DNA of 33,173 nucleotides from Acidobacteriota bacterium (lineage in GTDB: Bacteria > Acidobacteriota > Vicinamibacteria > Vicinamibacterales > 2-12-FULL-66-21), in NCBI GenBank assembly GCA_016184105.1, contig JACPDI010000019.1, forward strand, positions 1 to 33,173. The letters are read 5' to 3'. The notes under the pieces were generated by a model. That model was not told the origin of the DNA. It made no database searches and worked only from the letters and a program-made list of their open reading frames with translations. Positions 1 to 8,565 of the stretch are shown piece by piece. Within the stretch, counting starts at the first letter, position 1. Each line of letters starts with the position of its first letter. The position numbers and the translations under genes were made by a program.

Positions 1-1346
1 CGGCCGCCACGCCGGCGCCGGCCAGGCCCGACGCGGCGTCGCTGACGGCCGGACAGATCGGCCCCGACACGCAAAAGCAGTACACCGGCCACCCGGTGAG
101 CCTCGACTTCCAGAACGCGGATCTGCGCTCGGTGCTCCGCACGTTTGCCGAGATCAGCGGGCTCAACATGGTGATCGACCCGACCGTGCAGGGCTCGGTG
201 GACATCGTCCTGACCGACGTGCCCTGGGATCAGGCGCTCGACATCATCCTGCGGGCGAACAATCTCGGCTACACGGTGGACGGGACGATCGTGCGCATCG
301 CGAGGATCGACACGCTGGCCGCCGAGCAGGATCAGCGCAAGAAGCTGCAGCAGGCGCAGGCAGAGGCCGGCCAGACCGTGGTCCGGACCTTCACGCTCAG
401 CTACGCGCGTGCGACCGACGTGCAGCCGCTGCTGACGCGCTCCGCGCTCTCGAGCCGCGGCCAGATCCAGGTGGACGCGCGGACCAACACGCTGATCCTG
501 ACCGATCTGCCCGAGCGGCTCGATACGGCCGCAAACCTGATTTCCATCCTCGACCGCGCGGAGCCGCAGGTCGAAGTGGAGGCGCGCGTCGTGCAGACCA
601 CGCGCGACTTCGCGCACGCGATCGGCGTGCAGTGGGGCTTCGGCGGGCGGCTGTCTCCCGAGTTCGGCAACACGCTGCCCTTCGCGTTCCCCAACCGCGT
701 GATCGTCGGCGGGCGCGGAGCGGAGCAGGGACCGGCCGACACCCGCGCGCTTCCAACCGACCAGGTGCCGTCAAACTTCAGCGCCCCGGTGACCGGCGAG
801 GGGGCGGCGACGATCGGCGTGCAGCTCGGCGCCGTGAACGGCGCCTTCAACCTGGACCTTGCGCTCTCCGCCCTCGAGCGGAGCGGCAAGGGGCGCGTCC
901 TCTCGACGCCGCGCCTGACGACGCAGAACAACGTGTCGGCGGAGGTCGCGCAAGGCATCCAGATCCCGATCCAGACGGTCGCCAACAACACCGTCACCGT
1001 GAGCTTCAAGGACGCGGTGCTGCTGCTGAAGGTGACGCCGCAGATCACGTCGGCGAACACCGTCATCATGCAGATCACGATCGAGAACGCGTCGCCCGAT
1101 TTCAGCCGGTCGGTCAACAACATTCCGCCGATCGACACGCAGCGCGCCATCACGCAGGTCCAGGTGAACGACGGCGCCACGACGGTCATCGGCGGCATCT
1201 TCGTCAGCCGGGAGCAGTCGTCCAACAACCGCGTGCCGCTGCTGCACCGGATCCCGCTCCTCGGCTGGCTGTTCAAGCGCGACTCGGTGACCGATGAGAG
1301 CCGCGAGCTGTTGATCTTCATCACGCCGCGCATCTTGCGGGGGTAA
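1..1346 (+). CDS. pilQ: Type IV pilus secretin PilQ (5' truncated by window edge)
   Basis: Outer-membrane secretin through which the type IV pilus passes. The frame is open from the first bases of the window, so the start lies upstream; the GTG at 96 is internal. A small N0/STN-like domain begins at VSLDFQNADLRSVLRTFAEI, followed by a secretin N1-type domain (VVRTFTLSYA to ILDRAEPQVEVEARVV). The C-terminal secretin beta-domain then carries the signature VPLLHRIPLLGWLFK and ends ELLIFITPRIL, so the C terminus is complete. The AMIN domains usual in PilQ would lie outside the window. The next gene starts 7 bp downstream, suggesting cotranscription with two lipoproteins. A GspD-type secretin is the alternative, but the short N-terminal module and C-terminal signature fit PilQ better. 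Confidence 0.93.
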   Translation, partial: AATPAPARPDAASLTAGQIGPDTQKQYTGHPVSLDFQNADLRSVLRTFAEISGLNMVIDPTVQGSVDIVLTDVPWDQALDIILRANNLGYTVDGTIVRIARIDTLAAEQDQRKKLQQAQAEAGQTVVRTFTLSYARATDVQPLLTRSALSSRGQIQVDARTNTLILTDLPERLDTAANLISILDRAEPQVEVEARVVQTTRDFAHAIGVQWGFGGRLSPEFGNTLPFAFPNRVIVGGRGAEQGPADTRALPTDQVPSNFSAPVTGEGAATIGVQLGAVNGAFNLDLALSALERSGKGRVLSTPRLTTQNNVSAEVAQGIQIPIQTVANNTVTVSFKDAVLLLKVTPQITSANTVIMQITIENASPDFSRSVNNIPPIDTQRAITQVQVNDGATTVIGGIFVSREQSSNNRVPLLHRIPLLGWLFKRDSVTDESRELLIFITPRILRG

Positions 1347-1353
1347 GGACGTC

Positions 1354-1956
1354 ATGATCGCGAACTTCGACCAGGCGACGCGCAAGGCGGTGTGGGGGAT
1401 CAGGGCCGCCGCGGCGATCGCCTTCTCCGCCGTGCTGTTTGCGGGCTGTGGCGAGGCGGTGCGCCAGGGGCGCGGGTCAGCCTTCCTGGTGCTCGACTCG
1501 CTGACCGGGACCAACACCGGGAGCACCACGTTTTCATCGGTGGTCGCCTCCGACGTCCTGCACGGCGGTGGCGTCATCGCGGACCAGGGGCAGGCGGCCT
1601 TCCGCCTGCAGATGAAGGATGTCGCGCTGGCGCCGTCCCCGAACAACGCCGTCACGATCACCCGTTACCGGGTGACGTATATCCGCGCCGATGGCCGCAA
1701 TACGCCCGGCGTCGACGTGCCCTACCCGTTCGATGGCGCCGTCACGGCCACGGTGGTGGGCGCCGCGACGGTGGGCTTCACGCTCGTCCGCGTCCAGGCG
1801 AAGCTCGAAGAGCCGCTCCGGGCCCTGTCGTTCGACGGCGGAGCGAACGTGATTTCGACCATCGCCCAGGTGACGTTCTACGGCACGGACGCGGCCGGAA
1901 ATGCGGTGTCGGTCACGGGCCAGATCGAAGTGAACTTCTCGGACTGGGCCGGATAA
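1354..1956 (+). CDS. Predicted lipoprotein of unknown function
   Basis: This 200-residue protein has a signal peptide: positive residues near 10-17, a hydrophobic stretch at 18-30, then the lipobox LFAGC with Cys32 as the likely lipidated residue. The mature part (GRGSAFLVLDSLTG...) is rich in Thr, Val and Ala and looks like a beta-sandwich. I recognise no family. It starts 7 bp after pilQ and is followed 10 bp later by another lipoprotein, so it may be an envelope accessory of the pilus locus; that is inferred from position only. The ATG at 1354 gives the best signal peptide. Confidence 0.8.
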   Translation: MIANFDQATRKAVWGIRAAAAIAFSAVLFAGCGEAVRQGRGSAFLVLDSLTGTNTGSTTFSSVVASDVLHGGGVIADQGQAAFRLQMKDVALAPSPNNAVTITRYRVTYIRADGRNTPGVDVPYPFDGAVTATVVGAATVGFTLVRVQAKLEEPLRALSFDGGANVISTIAQVTFYGTDAAGNAVSVTGQIEVNFSDWAG

Positions 1957-1966
1957 GGGTAGCCAT

Positions 1967-2716
1967 ATGTGCCACATGACCCCGGTGTGCCGGATCACCA
2001 CCGCAGCGCTGCTCGCTGCCGTCACGGCGGTGTCCGGCTGCACGACGAAGAAGCAGGACGCGCCCCCGTTGACCGGGCCCTCTGAATTCGCTCTCTCGCT
2101 GGCGATGACGGCCACGCCCGACACCATCACGCAGGACGGCGCGTCGCAGTCCGTGATTCTCATCGTCGCGCGCGACTCGCACTCGCAGCCGATCGCGAAC
2201 CTGTCGCTGCGGCTCGAAATGTCGGTGAACGGCGTGGTCGTGCCGGAGTTCGGCCGGTTGTCCACGCAGAACCTCGTGACCGGCGCCGACGGGCGCGCGA
2301 CGGCCGTCTACACCGCGCCCCCTGCGCCGCCCGACCTCAACGACCCGGAGGCGATCGTGCGCTTCATCGCGACGCCAATCGGCTCGAATTTCGACAACCA
2401 GTGGTCCCGATTCGTGTCCATCCGCCTCGTGCCTCCGGCAGTCGCGCTGGTTCCGGGAGCGCCGTTCGCGGAATTCACCTACACGCCGGCGAGCCCGCGC
2501 GTGGGGACAGTCGTCCAGTTCGACGCGCGCCTGTCGAGCGACCCGGACGGCTTCATCGTGTCCTATCAGTGGGACTACGGTGACGGCGAGCTGGAAACGG
2601 GCCAGACGCAAAATCACGATTTCACCGCCGCGGGCACGTACCCCGTGACGTTGACCGTGACCGACAACGCGGGGCTGAAGGCCTCGAGGACCCGGTTCAT
2701 CGTGGTCGCGCCGTGA
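1967..2716 (+). CDS. Lipoprotein with Ig-like and PKD domains
   Basis: A 249-residue predicted lipoprotein. A hydrophobic segment at about 10-22 ends in the lipobox AVSGC (Cys25 from the ATG at 1967; the ATG at 1976 is equally possible). The middle (PDTITQDGASQSVILIVARD ... LVTGADGRATAVYTAP) resembles bacterial Ig-like/invasin-type domains. The last about 85 residues form a PKD domain with the hallmark WDYGDG near residue 201 and the closing strand GTYPVTLTVTDNAG. Such domains mediate extracellular protein or glycan contacts. The downstream TPR gene overlaps it by 4 bp (GTGA), pointing to translational coupling. The partner is unknown. Confidence 0.85.
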   Translation: MCHMTPVCRITTAALLAAVTAVSGCTTKKQDAPPLTGPSEFALSLAMTATPDTITQDGASQSVILIVARDSHSQPIANLSLRLEMSVNGVVVPEFGRLSTQNLVTGADGRATAVYTAPPAPPDLNDPEAIVRFIATPIGSNFDNQWSRFVSIRLVPPAVALVPGAPFAEFTYTPASPRVGTVVQFDARLSSDPDGFIVSYQWDYGDGELETGQTQNHDFTAAGTYPVTLTVTDNAGLKASRTRFIVVAP

Positions 2717-3183
2717 GCGAGAACCCGAGAATCGAGGAACTGCGACGCCGGGTCCAGGCGGACCCGACGTCGATCGCCTTTGCGGCGCTGGCGGAGGAGT
2801 ACCGCCGTGCGGGACGGTACGAGGACGCCATTGAGGTGTGCCGCACGGGTCTGACCCGGCATCCCGCGTATCTTTCCGCCCGCGTCACGCTCGGCCGCGC
2901 CCTCGTCGAGCTCAATCAGCTGGACGAAGCGAAGATGGAGCTGGACCAGGTGCTGAGCATCGCGCCCGAGAACCTGGCGGCCATCCGCGCGCTCGCCGAG
3001 ATCGACGAGCGCAGGGGAGTGACGGCTCCTCCCGCTCCCATTCCGCCGTCGCGACCGCCCGTTCACGTGCCGGCGACGTTCGAAATGGATCTGATGCCGC
3101 CCGCTCGCCATCACGGCGCGGTGCTCACCGCGCTCAACCAGTTTCTTCACGCCATCCTCGAGCGCAAGTCGCCCTCGGCCTGA
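2713..3183 (+). CDS. TPR-repeat protein
   Basis: A 156-residue protein without an obvious signal peptide. Residues about 14-90 contain two to three tetratricopeptide repeats, visible in AFAALAEEYRRAGRYEDAIE, ARVTLGRALVELNQLDEAKM and the following NLAAIRALAEI. A Pro-rich linker at about 100-120 and a short helical tail follow. TPRs are protein-protein interaction scaffolds, and the partner here is unknown. The GTG start at 2713 overlaps the stop of the preceding PKD lipoprotein gene by 4 bp. Its place behind pilQ suggests a pilus or envelope accessory role, which is inference. Confidence 0.8.
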   Translation: MSENPRIEELRRRVQADPTSIAFAALAEEYRRAGRYEDAIEVCRTGLTRHPAYLSARVTLGRALVELNQLDEAKMELDQVLSIAPENLAAIRALAEIDERRGVTAPPAPIPPSRPPVHVPATFEMDLMPPARHHGAVLTALNQFLHAILERKSPSA

Positions 3184-3187
3184 TCCG

Positions 3188-4333
3188 GTGAGCGCGGAGC
3201 ATCTCGACAGGCGCATCGCCCTGGCGCGCGCCCACGTCCGGACGATCGACGCCGACGCGCTCTTCGTGAGTCATCTGCCGAACCTCGCCTGGCTTACCGG
3301 GTTTTTCGCCTCGTCCGGGGGGCTCCTGCTGACGCTGGCCGACCCCGCCCTGCACCTCATCACCGATTTCCGGTACGCGCACGCGGCCGGACGGCTGGGC
3401 GATCGCGGGCAGCTGCCCTCGGACACGCGCATCACGATCACCGACCGCTCCGTCGACGAGGCCGCGGCCGCTCTTGTCGAGACCGCCGGCTGCGAGGCCG
3501 TTGCCGTGGAGTCGGATCATCTGACGCTGCGGCGGGCGCGGCGTCTCGAGGCGCGATTGCCAAAGGGGGCACGCCTCGTCGCGACAGACCCGTTTCTCGA
3601 GCAGATGCGCGCGATCAAGGACGGAGTCGAGCTGCGCATCTACCGGGAAGCCGCGGCGAGGCTGGCCGAGGTTGCGCGCCGCGTGCCGGCGCTGCTGGGG
3701 CAGGGACGGAGCGAGCGGGACATCGCGGCCGACATCGATCACGCCATCAAACGGGGCGGTTTCGACCGAACGCCCTTTGACACGATCGTCGCGAGCGGCC
3801 CCAACAGCGCCCTGCCGCACGCCCGCCCGACCTCGCGCCGGCTGCGGGGGGGTGACCCCGTGGTGCTGGACTTTGGCGGTGTTTACAAAGGATACTGCGT
3901 GGATCTCACCCGGACCGCATTTGTCGGGCACCCGACCAAAGAGTTCCTCGGAGTGTTCGACGCGGTGTCCGCGGCCCAGGCGGCCGCGATTGCAGCCGTG
4001 CGGGACGGAATTCACGCGAGTGCTGTCGACGCGGCCGCCCGCCAGGTGTTGGCCGACCGCGGACTGGGCGAGGCGTTCGGCCACGCGACGGGGCACGGGC
4101 TCGGGATCGACGTCCACGAGTACCCGCGCATCGGCGCGGCGCCGCCGGACGGCGAGGACCCGATTATTCGCGCCGGCATGATCGTCACGATCGAGCCGGG
4201 CGCGTACCGGGCGGATCTCGGTGGCGTTCGGATCGAAGACGACGTGCACGTGCTTCCCGGCGCCGGCGCCGGTGGCGGTGCCGAGATACTGACCGACATT
4301 CCGCGCGGGCTGATGATTCCTGGAGCGCAATGA
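3188..4333 (+). CDS. M24-family metallopeptidase (Xaa-Pro aminopeptidase/dipeptidase)
   Basis: Cleaves X-Pro peptide bonds in the cytoplasm with a dinuclear metal centre. This 381-residue protein has a creatinase-type N domain (about 1-125) and a pita-bread M24 domain. All five metal ligands are visible: Asp228 (VLDFGG), Asp239 (VDLTRT), His303 (TGHGLGIDVHEYP), Glu336 (TIEPGAY) and Glu350 (RIEDD). The start is GTG 3188, 4 bp after the TPR gene, and the stop overlaps the accB ATG (ATGA). In many bacteria this gene, efp, accB and accC occur together; here efp is missing between the peptidase and accB. PepP and PepQ types cannot be separated reliably from sequence alone. Confidence 0.92.
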   Translation: MSAEHLDRRIALARAHVRTIDADALFVSHLPNLAWLTGFFASSGGLLLTLADPALHLITDFRYAHAAGRLGDRGQLPSDTRITITDRSVDEAAAALVETAGCEAVAVESDHLTLRRARRLEARLPKGARLVATDPFLEQMRAIKDGVELRIYREAAARLAEVARRVPALLGQGRSERDIAADIDHAIKRGGFDRTPFDTIVASGPNSALPHARPTSRRLRGGDPVVLDFGGVYKGYCVDLTRTAFVGHPTKEFLGVFDAVSAAQAAAIAAVRDGIHASAVDAAARQVLADRGLGEAFGHATGHGLGIDVHEYPRIGAAPPDGEDPIIRAGMIVTIEPGAYRADLGGVRIEDDVHVLPGAGAGGGAEILTDIPRGLMIPGAQ

Positions 4334-4812
4334 ACCTCGACGACGTGAAACGGATTCTCGAACTGGTGAAGGAGCACGAGCTCTCGGAGTTCGAGCTGGA
4401 GAACGAAGGCCTGAAGATCCGCGTCCGCAAGGACGCGCGCGGCCGGCTGGTGGCCGAGGCCCCGCCGGTCCAGCACCACGCGGCCGCGCCGGCGCCGCAA
4501 CCGGTACACGTGGCCACGACAGGCGTTCCCGTCGCGGCGCCCGCGGCGCTCGCCGACGAGGCCGCGGAGTTTGCCATCGTGAAGTCGCCGATCGTCGGCA
4601 CCTTCTATCGTGCTCCCGAGCCGGGCGCCCCCCCCTTCGCAGACATCGGCGCCCGCGTGAAGAAGGGGCAGGTCCTCTGCATCATTGAAGCGATGAAGCT
4701 GATGAACGAGATCGAGTCGGAGTACGACGGCGAGATCGTCAAGGCGTACGTCGAGAACGGCCAGCCCGTTCAGTACGGCGAGCGGCTGTTCGCGATCAAG
4801 TCGGCGAGCTAG
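4330..4812 (+). CDS. accB: Biotin carboxyl carrier protein of acetyl-CoA carboxylase
   Basis: Carries the biotin that shuttles CO2 between biotin carboxylase and carboxyltransferase in the first step of fatty acid synthesis. The 160-residue protein has a helical N terminus, a Pro/Ala-rich linker (about 45-80) and a C-terminal biotinyl domain. The target Lys123 lies in [10 protein letters not shown]. The thumb region typical of AccB is present ([18 protein letters not shown]). The ATG at 4330 overlaps the preceding stop, with GGAG at 4322-4325 as ribosome binding site. accC follows 7 bp later, the usual accBC pairing. Confidence 0.96.
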   Translation: MNLDDVKRILELVKEHELSEFELENEGLKIRVRKDARGRLVAEAPPVQHHAAAPAPQPVHVATTGVPVAAPAALADEAAEFAIVKSPIVGTFYRAPEPGAPPFADIGARVKKGQVLCIIEAMKLMNEIESEYDGEIVKAYVENGQPVQYGERLFAIKSAS

Positions 4813-4819
4813 GCGAACC

Positions 4820-6170
4820 GTGTTCAAGAAAATCCTGATTGCGAACCGCGGCGAGATCGCGCTGCGGGTGATCTACGCGTGCCGGGAGCTCGGCATCAAG
4901 ACGGTGGCGGTGTACTCCGACGCGGACGCCGACGCGCTGCACGTGCGCTTCGCGGACCAGGACGTGTGCATCGGCCCGGCTCGCAGCCTCGACAGCTACC
5001 TGAACGTGCCGGCGATCATCAGCGCGGCGGAAATCACCGGCGCCGACGCGATCCATCCGGGCTACGGCTTCCTGGCCGAGAGCGCCTACCTCGCCGAGGT
5101 GTGCGAGGCCTGTCACATCAAGTTCATCGGTCCCGATCCGCACGTGATCCGCTTGATGGGCGACAAGGCGCGGGCCCGCCGTGCGATGAAGAAGGCGGGG
5201 GTCCCTGTGCTTCCGGGCAGCGACGGGCCGGTCGGTCGCCAAGGACCTGGCGTACCCGGTGATCATCAAGGCCGTGGCCGGCGGAGGCGGGCGCGGGATG
5301 CGCGTGGTGCGCACCGCGGCGGAGCTGGGCAAGTCGCTCAAGACCGCGCAGCGCGAGGCGGAGGCCGCCTTCGGCGTCGGCGACGTGTACCTCGAGAAAT
5401 ATGTCGAGAACCCGCGCCACATCGAGGTGCAGGTCCTCGGCGACCATCACGGCCAGGTGGTGCACCTCGGCGAGCGCGAGTGCTCGATCCAGAGGCGCCA
5501 CCAGAAGCTGATCGAGGAGGCCCCCTCGCCGGCGCTGACCGAGAAGATGCGCCGCCGGATCGGCAGCACGGTCGTGGACGCTGCGCGCGCCGTGCAGTAC
5601 ACCAACGCGGGCACCTTCGAGTTCCTCCTGGACGGATCGGGCAGCTTCTACTTCCTCGAGGTCAACACCCGCCTGCAGGTGGAGCATCCGGTCACCGAGT
5701 TCGTGACCGGCGTGGATATCGTCAAGGAGCAGATCCGCATCGCCGCGGGCGAGCGGTTGTCGTTCAAGCAGGGGGACGTGACCTTCAGCGGGCACGCCAT
5801 CGAGTGCCGCGTCAACGCCGAGGACCCGGTCACCTTCGTTCCCTCGCCGGGGACGATCCGCGCCTTCAGCGTGCCGGGAGGACCCGGGGTGCGTGTCGAC
5901 ACCTACGCACACACCGAGTGCACCGTGCCGCCGTACTACGACTCGCTGATCGCGAAGATCATCACCTACGGCCGCGATCGCCAGGAGGCGATCGCGCGCA
6001 TGCGCCGCACGCTGGAGATGACGGTGATCGAAGGGATCAAGACGTCCATCCCGCTGCAGCTCCGCATCCTCGCCGAGCCCGACTTCGTCGCCGGCCGGCT
6101 CCACACGCATTTCATGGAGCGGTTCATGAACGACAAGAAGAACGGCGCGTCGCTGGCCGAGAGTGCCTGA
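4820..6170 (+). pseudogene. accC: Biotin carboxylase AccC, reading frame interrupted near 5234
   Basis: ATP-dependent carboxylation of biotin on AccB. The N-terminal part (GTG 4820, [16 protein letters not shown] ... [12 protein letters not shown]) reads in one frame to about 5233. The rest ([22 protein letters not shown] ... [14 protein letters not shown] ... ESA) reads in another frame from 5235 to the TGA at 6168-6170. Joined, the pieces make 449 residues with ATP-grasp and biotin-carboxylase C domains otherwise intact. Compared with E. coli AccC as I recall it, about nine residues between GSDGPL and IAK are missing, so the change looks like a net loss of about 26 nt in a surface loop. An essential gene broken this way suggests an assembly error, unless a second accC exists. 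No other damage is seen. thiE overlaps the 3' end by 8 bp. Confidence 0.88.
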
Positions 6171-6786
6171 CCTGCCACGCCTCTACGCGATTCTCGACGT
6201 TGACCTGACCCATTCGGCCGGACGCGATCCCCGGGGGGTCGCGTCCGGCTTTTTTGCAGCCGGAGTGCGGCTCCTGCAGCTGCGGTCGAAGCGGCTCGAG
6301 TCCGGGCCGCTGCTCGAACTGGCACGGGCCCTCGTCGACCTGGCGCGGCCCGCCGGGGCGGCCGTGATCGTCAACGACCGTCCCGACGTCGCGGTGCTTG
6401 CGCGCGCCGCCGGCGTCCACGTCGGGCAGGACGACCTGCCGCCCGACGCCGTCCGGCGAGTCATGCCGGCGGGGATCATCGGCCTGTCCACCCACACGCG
6501 CGAGCAGGTCGAGCGCGCCCTCGACGGCCCCGCCGGTTACCTCGCGGTCGGGCCGATTTTCGGCACCTCCACCAAGGACACCGGGTACGCCGCCGTGGGA
6601 CTCGAGCTGCTCGAGTGGGCCGCGCGTCGAAGCGATCGTCCGGTGGTGGCCATCGGCGGCATCACGCTCGACAACATCGCGGAGGTCATCGCCGCCGGCG
6701 CGGCATCGGCCGCGGTGATCTCGGACCTGCTGCGCGGCGATCCCCACGAGCGCGCGAGAGCGATGGTGGCGCGCGCCGGCGGCTGA
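6163..6786 (+). CDS. thiE: Thiamine-phosphate synthase
   Basis: Joins the thiazole phosphate and HMP diphosphate moieties to give thiamine monophosphate. The 207-residue TIM barrel shows family motifs in order: LLQLRSK (pyrophosphate/substrate site), [27 protein letters not shown] and VAIGGI with the downstream phosphate-binding AAVISDLL. The length is typical. GTG 6163 overlaps the accC stop by 8 bp, so it is probably the last gene of the acc operon. No other thiamine gene is nearby and no TPP riboswitch precedes it. TenI-like proteins are related, but the intact GPIFGTSTK loop favours ThiE. Confidence 0.92.
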   Translation: MPDLPRLYAILDVDLTHSAGRDPRGVASGFFAAGVRLLQLRSKRLESGPLLELARALVDLARPAGAAVIVNDRPDVAVLARAAGVHVGQDDLPPDAVRRVMPAGIIGLSTHTREQVERALDGPAGYLAVGPIFGTSTKDTGYAAVGLELLEWAARRSDRPVVAIGGITLDNIAEVIAAGAASAAVISDLLRGDPHERARAMVARAGG

Positions 6787-6801
6787 CCGTTCTGTTGCGT
6801 G

Positions 6802-6807
6802 TATAAT
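6802..6807 (+). promoter_or_regulatory. Predicted -10 box (TATAAT) for the permease gene
   Basis: A perfect TATAAT stands in the 53-bp gap after thiE. I see no convincing -35. A start about 7 nt downstream would give a leader of about 26 nt containing GGAGGG at 6831-6836, just before ATG 6840. Confidence 0.6.
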
Positions 6808-6839
6808 CTCGTCCGTTCCAGCGTCAACGCGGAGGGTGA

Positions 6840-8555
6840 ATGGATTCAAATCTGCTCAAGACGAAGTCTATCGAGCAATTGATGGGTGACGTCGAGCACG
6901 GCGGCAAGGCCCTGAAGCGCACGCTCACGGCCTTCGACCTCACCTTGCTCGGCATCGGCGCAATCATCGGTACCGGCATCTTCGTGCTGACGGGCACGGC
7001 CGCCGCCAACCAATCGGGGCCCGCCATCACGCTGTCATACGTGGCGGCCGGCCTGGCGTGCGGCTTTGCCGCGCTGTGCTACGCGGAGTTCGCATCCATG
7101 ATCCCGATCGCGGGCAGCGCGTATACCTACGCGTATGCCACCCTCGGCGAGGTGTTCGCGTGGATGATCGGCTGGGACCTGATCCTGGAGTACGCCGTCG
7201 GGTCGATGACCGTCGCCGTCGGATGGAGCGGGTATTTCCAGCGGATCCTCGCCGGCTTCGGCATCACGCTGCCGGCCTGGATGAGCGCGGCACCGGCCGC
7301 GGGGCTCGAAGGCGCCATCATCAACCTGCCCGCCATCCTCATCGTCCTCGGCATTACCGCGCTGCTCGTCATCGGCGTGCGCGAGAGCGCGCGTTTCAAC
7401 GCCGTGATGGTGGCGATCAAGCTCGCCGCGGTGGTCTTCTTCATCGTCGTTGGCGTCGGGTACGTGAAGCCGGAGAACTGGAACCCGTTCTTCGCCTACG
7501 GCTGGTCCGGGATGATGGCGGCGGCCGCGGTCGTGTTCTTCGCCTACATCGGCTTTGACGCGGTCTCGACGACGGCGGAAGAGGCGAGGAATCCAAGCCG
7601 CGACCTGCCCATCGGCATCATTGCCTCGCTCGTCATCTGCACGGTGCTGTACCTGCTCGTGGCGGCGATTCTGACCGGCATCGTGCCGGTGGTGCAGTAC
7701 AAGAACGACGCGCAGTTCCTGAACGCCCCGGTCGGCTACGCGCTGGCGGTCATCGACAAGGACTGGGCCGCCGGCCTGGTTTCGGCCGGCGCCGTGGCGG
7801 GGATCACCAGCGTCCTGCTCGTGATGCTCATGAGCCAGCCGCGGATCTTCTTTTCGATGAGCCGCGACCGGCTGCTGCCGGCCGGCGTGAGCAAGGTCCA
7901 CCCGCGCTTCAAGACGCCGTACATCACGACGATCATCACCGGCGTCATCGTCGCGCTCATCGCGGGGCTCGTGCCGATCCAGATTCTGGGCGAGATGACC
8001 AGCATCGGCACGCTGTTCGCGTTCGTGGTCGTGTCGGTGGCGGTCATGGTGCTCCGCGCCAAGCGGCCCGATGCGCATCGCCCGTTCCGCGTGCCGGGCG
8101 GGGCGATCATCCCGGTCCTGGGAACGATCTCCTGCGTCTACCTGATGCTGAGCCTGTCGGTGATGACCTGGGTGCGGTTCCTGGGCTGGCTCGATATCGG
8201 CATGGTCATCTACTGGTTCTACGGCCGGACGCACAGCCCGCTCGTGGACCCGGTGGAGGCCCAAAGCCGAACCGCAGGGCGCGAGCTGCTCAACTTCCTG
8301 AAGATCTCGGGCTACATGCTGACGTTCAACGGGTTCGCGATCCTGCTGCTCGGCAAGCTGACCGAGTGGGGCGTGACCACCGAGGAACTCGCGAAGTGGG
8401 CGGAACTCGACGCGCTGCTGGTTCGCATCAACGGATGGATTGGCACCAGCCTGCACATCAATCCGCAGATCGCGGACGTGTTCGGTCTGGCGATTCTCGG
8501 TACGGGCGTCGTGATCGGCGCCATCGGCCACGTGCTCGGCGGCCGGCGGCGATAA
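6840..8555 (+). CDS. APC-superfamily amino acid permease (cationic amino acid transporter-like)
   Basis: Inner-membrane amino acid transporter of 571 residues with about 12-14 hydrophobic helices. The hallmark APC first-helix motif GIGAIIGTGIFVLTG is at residues 38-52, followed by the Gly-rich AGLACGFAALCYAEFASMIP of helix 2 and the conserved FFAYIGFDAVSTTAEEARNP loop typical of the CAT/YfnA branch. The C terminus carries extra helices (ISGYMLTFNGFAILLLG and FGLAILGTGVVIGAIGHVLG), consistent with a 14-helix CAT type. The substrate cannot be read from sequence. It has its own TATAAT box and a strong ribosome binding site. The channel gene follows 10 bp later and may be cotranscribed. Confidence 0.9.
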   Translation: MDSNLLKTKSIEQLMGDVEHGGKALKRTLTAFDLTLLGIGAIIGTGIFVLTGTAAANQSGPAITLSYVAAGLACGFAALCYAEFASMIPIAGSAYTYAYATLGEVFAWMIGWDLILEYAVGSMTVAVGWSGYFQRILAGFGITLPAWMSAAPAAGLEGAIINLPAILIVLGITALLVIGVRESARFNAVMVAIKLAAVVFFIVVGVGYVKPENWNPFFAYGWSGMMAAAAVVFFAYIGFDAVSTTAEEARNPSRDLPIGIIASLVICTVLYLLVAAILTGIVPVVQYKNDAQFLNAPVGYALAVIDKDWAAGLVSAGAVAGITSVLLVMLMSQPRIFFSMSRDRLLPAGVSKVHPRFKTPYITTIITGVIVALIAGLVPIQILGEMTSIGTLFAFVVVSVAVMVLRAKRPDAHRPFRVPGGAIIPVLGTISCVYLMLSLSVMTWVRFLGWLDIGMVIYWFYGRTHSPLVDPVEAQSRTAGRELLNFLKISGYMLTFNGFAILLLGKLTEWGVTTEELAKWAELDALLVRINGWIGTSLHINPQIADVFGLAILGTGVVIGAIGHVLGGRRR

Positions 8556-8565
8556 CGGGCATCGG

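Noticed and set aside
5215-5260. Programmed frameshift in accC
   Set aside because: No slippery heptamer or stimulatory structure is evident, and conserved loop residues are missing, which slippage cannot explain.
6100-6170. TPP riboswitch before thiE
   Set aside because: thiE overlaps accC, leaving no leader, and no THI-box-like pattern is seen.
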